DNA from: Flavobacteriales bacterium
GTDB taxonomy: Bacteria; Bacteroidota; Bacteroidia; Flavobacteriales_D; Crocinitomicaceae
NCBI GenBank assembly: GCA_947458985.1
Contig: CANHBA010000111.1
Coordinates: 1-7,203 of the forward strand
Length of the DNA: 7,203 nucleotides
Direction: 5' to 3'
Shown: positions 5,391-7,203 of the stretch, piece by piece
Numbering within the stretch: the first letter of the stretch is position 1
How the letters are laid out: the number at the start of each line of letters is the position of its first letter
Position numbers and translations under genes: made by a program
The notes under the pieces: model-generated
Told to the model about the DNA's origin: nothing
The model's input: only the letters and a program-made list of their open reading frames with translations
The model's database searches: none

Positions 5391-7203
5391 ATGGAAGAAA
5401 ACGAATACATCCCAAAATCTAGCACCAAACCTGCTCCAAAAACCGAAGAAGCAACCAGTTCTTCTAGGTCCAAAAAACGGGAAGACGAACCTCAGCGTCC
5501 GAAAGAAACCAAAAAAACGCCGCCAAAAGACGGGACTTCGCTGTTGAATTTAAAAGACCGCCTGAATCTTTCAAAAATCAAGATTTTTGCAGGTGCCCTT
5601 TTCAGCTTATTGAGCGTTTACCTCTTCTTAGCCTGTGTCTCTTACATCTTTACCTGGACCAAAGACCAAGATCAACTTTTAAACCGCAGTTTCATCGCCT
5701 ACATATTCAACAACGAGCTTCCTCCCGCTGAAAATTGGCTCGGAAAGTTTGGCGCCTGGACCTCCCACCTGCTTATTCACCGTGGTTTTGGCTTACCCTC
5801 TTTTGGCCTCATTTTCCTTTTATTTCTCGGCGGTTTTAAAATCTTATTTGGCACAGCCTTACTTCCTTTAGCAAGAGCAACGAGCGTTACGATCAGCTAC
5901 ATGCTTTGGGGCTCTATTTTCTTAGGTTTTTTTAGTCCGCAAATCAGTTATGCAGGTGGCGCTTTTGGTTTTTATACCAATGAATGGCTCCAAGTAACTT
6001 TTGGTGGCTTTGGCACACTTTTCATGCATGTCATTGCGTTTTTTGTGCTCACCACCCTTCAATTCAGCCCCAATTATCAAGCGCTATTGCAACGCCTTTT
6101 CGGAAGTAAGGATGCCCAAGAAGTTCAAAACGAGCAGGAATTTGCCGATGGTGTGGCCCCATTTGACGATATCTATGTAGTCAATACCATCAAAGAGGAC
6201 CAAATCAAAGCAGACAACATTTCACAAACAGTTGTCTTTGACGACGGCGACGAAGACGATATTTTTGAAGAAGAAAGCGAACTTATTGTTCAGGTGACCA
6301 AAGAACCAATAGTTGAACCCGTCAAAACGCCTGAGCCCATCAAAGAAAACACCTTTGACTCCGCATTTGAAATCGAATTAGGTGAAGACCCAATTGTACC
6401 TGTGCCCGTACGCGCACCCATGACCGATGAAGAAGACCGCGCCTCTCAGCTCGTAAGCGAACACGGCGAGTACGACCCTACCAAAGACCTCGAAGGTTAT
6501 TTATTGCCACCGCTCGAACTCATGAAAGACTACGTATCTACAGGTGTTTCTGTGAGCAAAGAAGAACTCGAAAACAACAAAGACCGCATTGTAGAGACAC
6601 TCTCTCATTATAAAATTGATATCGCTAAAATCAAAGCCACAGTTGGGCCAACAGTTACGCTTTACGAAATTGTACCAGCTCCTGGTGTGCGCATTTCAAA
6701 AATTAAAAACCTCGAAGACGACATCGCGTTGAGCTTATCTGCTTTAGGCATCCGCATCATTGCTCCTATTCCAGGAAAAGGTACCATCGGTATTGAGGTA
6801 CCAAATTCCAATCCGGAAATGGTTTCGATGCGCTCGCTCATCGCCTCCGATAAATTTCAACATTTCGACGGCGAACTTCCTATTGTAATGGGCAAAACCA
6901 TTACCAACGAAACCTATGTTTTTGACCTCACCAAAATGCCTCACTTATTGGTGGCAGGTGCAACTGGTCAGGGTAAATCGGTAGGGCTCAATGCCATCTT
7001 GATCTCTATCCTCTACAAGAAACATCCCGCGCAAGTCAAATTTGTGTTGGTCGATCCAAAAAAGGTTGAACTCACATTGTTCAATAAAATTGAACGCCAT
7101 TTCTTGGCCAAACTTCCAGGCGAAGAAGATGCCATTATTACGGACACCTCCAAAGTAGTAAATACGCTCAATTCGTTGTGTATCGAAATGGACGAACGCT
7201 ACG
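5391..7203 (+). CDS. ftsK: FtsK/SpoIIIE-family DNA translocase, 3'-partial
   Basis: Membrane-anchored, septum-located ATPase that pumps DNA so that sister chromosomes clear the closing septum. The window holds 604 residues and cuts the gene inside the motor. Residues 1-62 are hydrophilic, with lysine, proline and glutamate. Four membrane segments follow at about 63-88, 134-158, 166-182 and 205-223. A long acidic linker (about 240-365) includes the cluster DDGDEDDIFEEE at 284-295. The alpha part of the motor starts near 395, with GPTVTLYEIVPAPGVRISKI at 419-438. Walker A is GATGQGKS at 523-530, and FVLVDPKKVEL (551-561) is the conserved FtsK segment after it. Glutamine replaces the more familiar serine in GATGSGKS, which I believe is common in this phylum. 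Walker B, the rest of the motor and the gamma domain that reads KOPS sites are beyond the window. The ATG at 5391 is the first reasonable start and leaves an 89-nt spacer upstream. Confidence 0.96.
   Translation, partial: MEENEYIPKSSTKPAPKTEEATSSSRSKKREDEPQRPKETKKTPPKDGTSLLNLKDRLNLSKIKIFAGALFSLLSVYLFLACVSYIFTWTKDQDQLLNRSFIAYIFNNELPPAENWLGKFGAWTSHLLIHRGFGLPSFGLIFLLFLGGFKILFGTALLPLARATSVTISYMLWGSIFLGFFSPQISYAGGAFGFYTNEWLQVTFGGFGTLFMHVIAFFVLTTLQFSPNYQALLQRLFGSKDAQEVQNEQEFADGVAPFDDIYVVNTIKEDQIKADNISQTVVFDDGDEDDIFEEESELIVQVTKEPIVEPVKTPEPIKENTFDSAFEIELGEDPIVPVPVRAPMTDEEDRASQLVSEHGEYDPTKDLEGYLLPPLELMKDYVSTGVSVSKEELENNKDRIVETLSHYKIDIAKIKATVGPTVTLYEIVPAPGVRISKIKNLEDDIALSLSALGIRIIAPIPGKGTIGIEVPNSNPEMVSMRSLIASDKFQHFDGELPIVMGKTITNETYVFDLTKMPHLLVAGATGQGKSVGLNAILISILYKKHPAQVKFVLVDPKKVELTLFNKIERHFLAKLPGEEDAIITDTSKVVNTLNSLCIEMDERY

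Noticed and set aside
6744..6944. Minus-strand open frame of 66 codons inside ftsK
   Set aside because: It is antisense to the conserved alpha/Walker A region of ftsK and has no recognisable content.

Overview
The window looks like ordinary chromosome from a member of the Bacteroidota. The protein sequences of the topoisomerase III, arginyl-tRNA synthetase, arginase and FtsK read like the versions from that phylum. The spacers also carry promoter elements of the Bacteroidota type (TAnnTTTG) and no clear Shine-Dalgarno sequences. I cannot assign a genus. No mobile element, CRISPR array, tRNA or rRNA is visible, and nearly every base is coding.

Layout. Bases 1-1737 (+) hold topB, DNA topoisomerase III, missing only about nine codons at its 5' end. 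It converges, across a 13-nt gap, on a two-gene minus-strand unit: an arginase-family gene (4589 down to 3654) followed after one base by argS (3652 down to 1751). A 76-nt divergent spacer (4590-4665) separates the arginase from a plus-strand gene (4666-5301) for a small secreted protein that resembles the GLPGLI/DUF4412-type Bacteroidota proteins. After an 89-nt spacer with a hairpin, a promoter-like box and an 18-bp imperfect direct repeat comes ftsK (5391 onward), the membrane-anchored DNA translocase. The window cuts ftsK just after its Walker A motif.

How the genes fit together. TopB and FtsK both act on chromosome topology and segregation, but they are in separate transcription units and nothing links them beyond proximity. 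The arginase and argS form the one functional pairing: one degrades free arginine and the other charges it onto tRNA, with TAAAATG joining them, so they are probably co-transcribed and translationally coupled.

I see no convincing undescribed system. The points worth checking are the arginase-argS junction, an extra charged helical insertion in ArgS, closely packed divergent promoters with a probably near-leaderless transcript, the direct repeat before ftsK, and a TopB that ends without the usual C-terminal zinc-binding tail.
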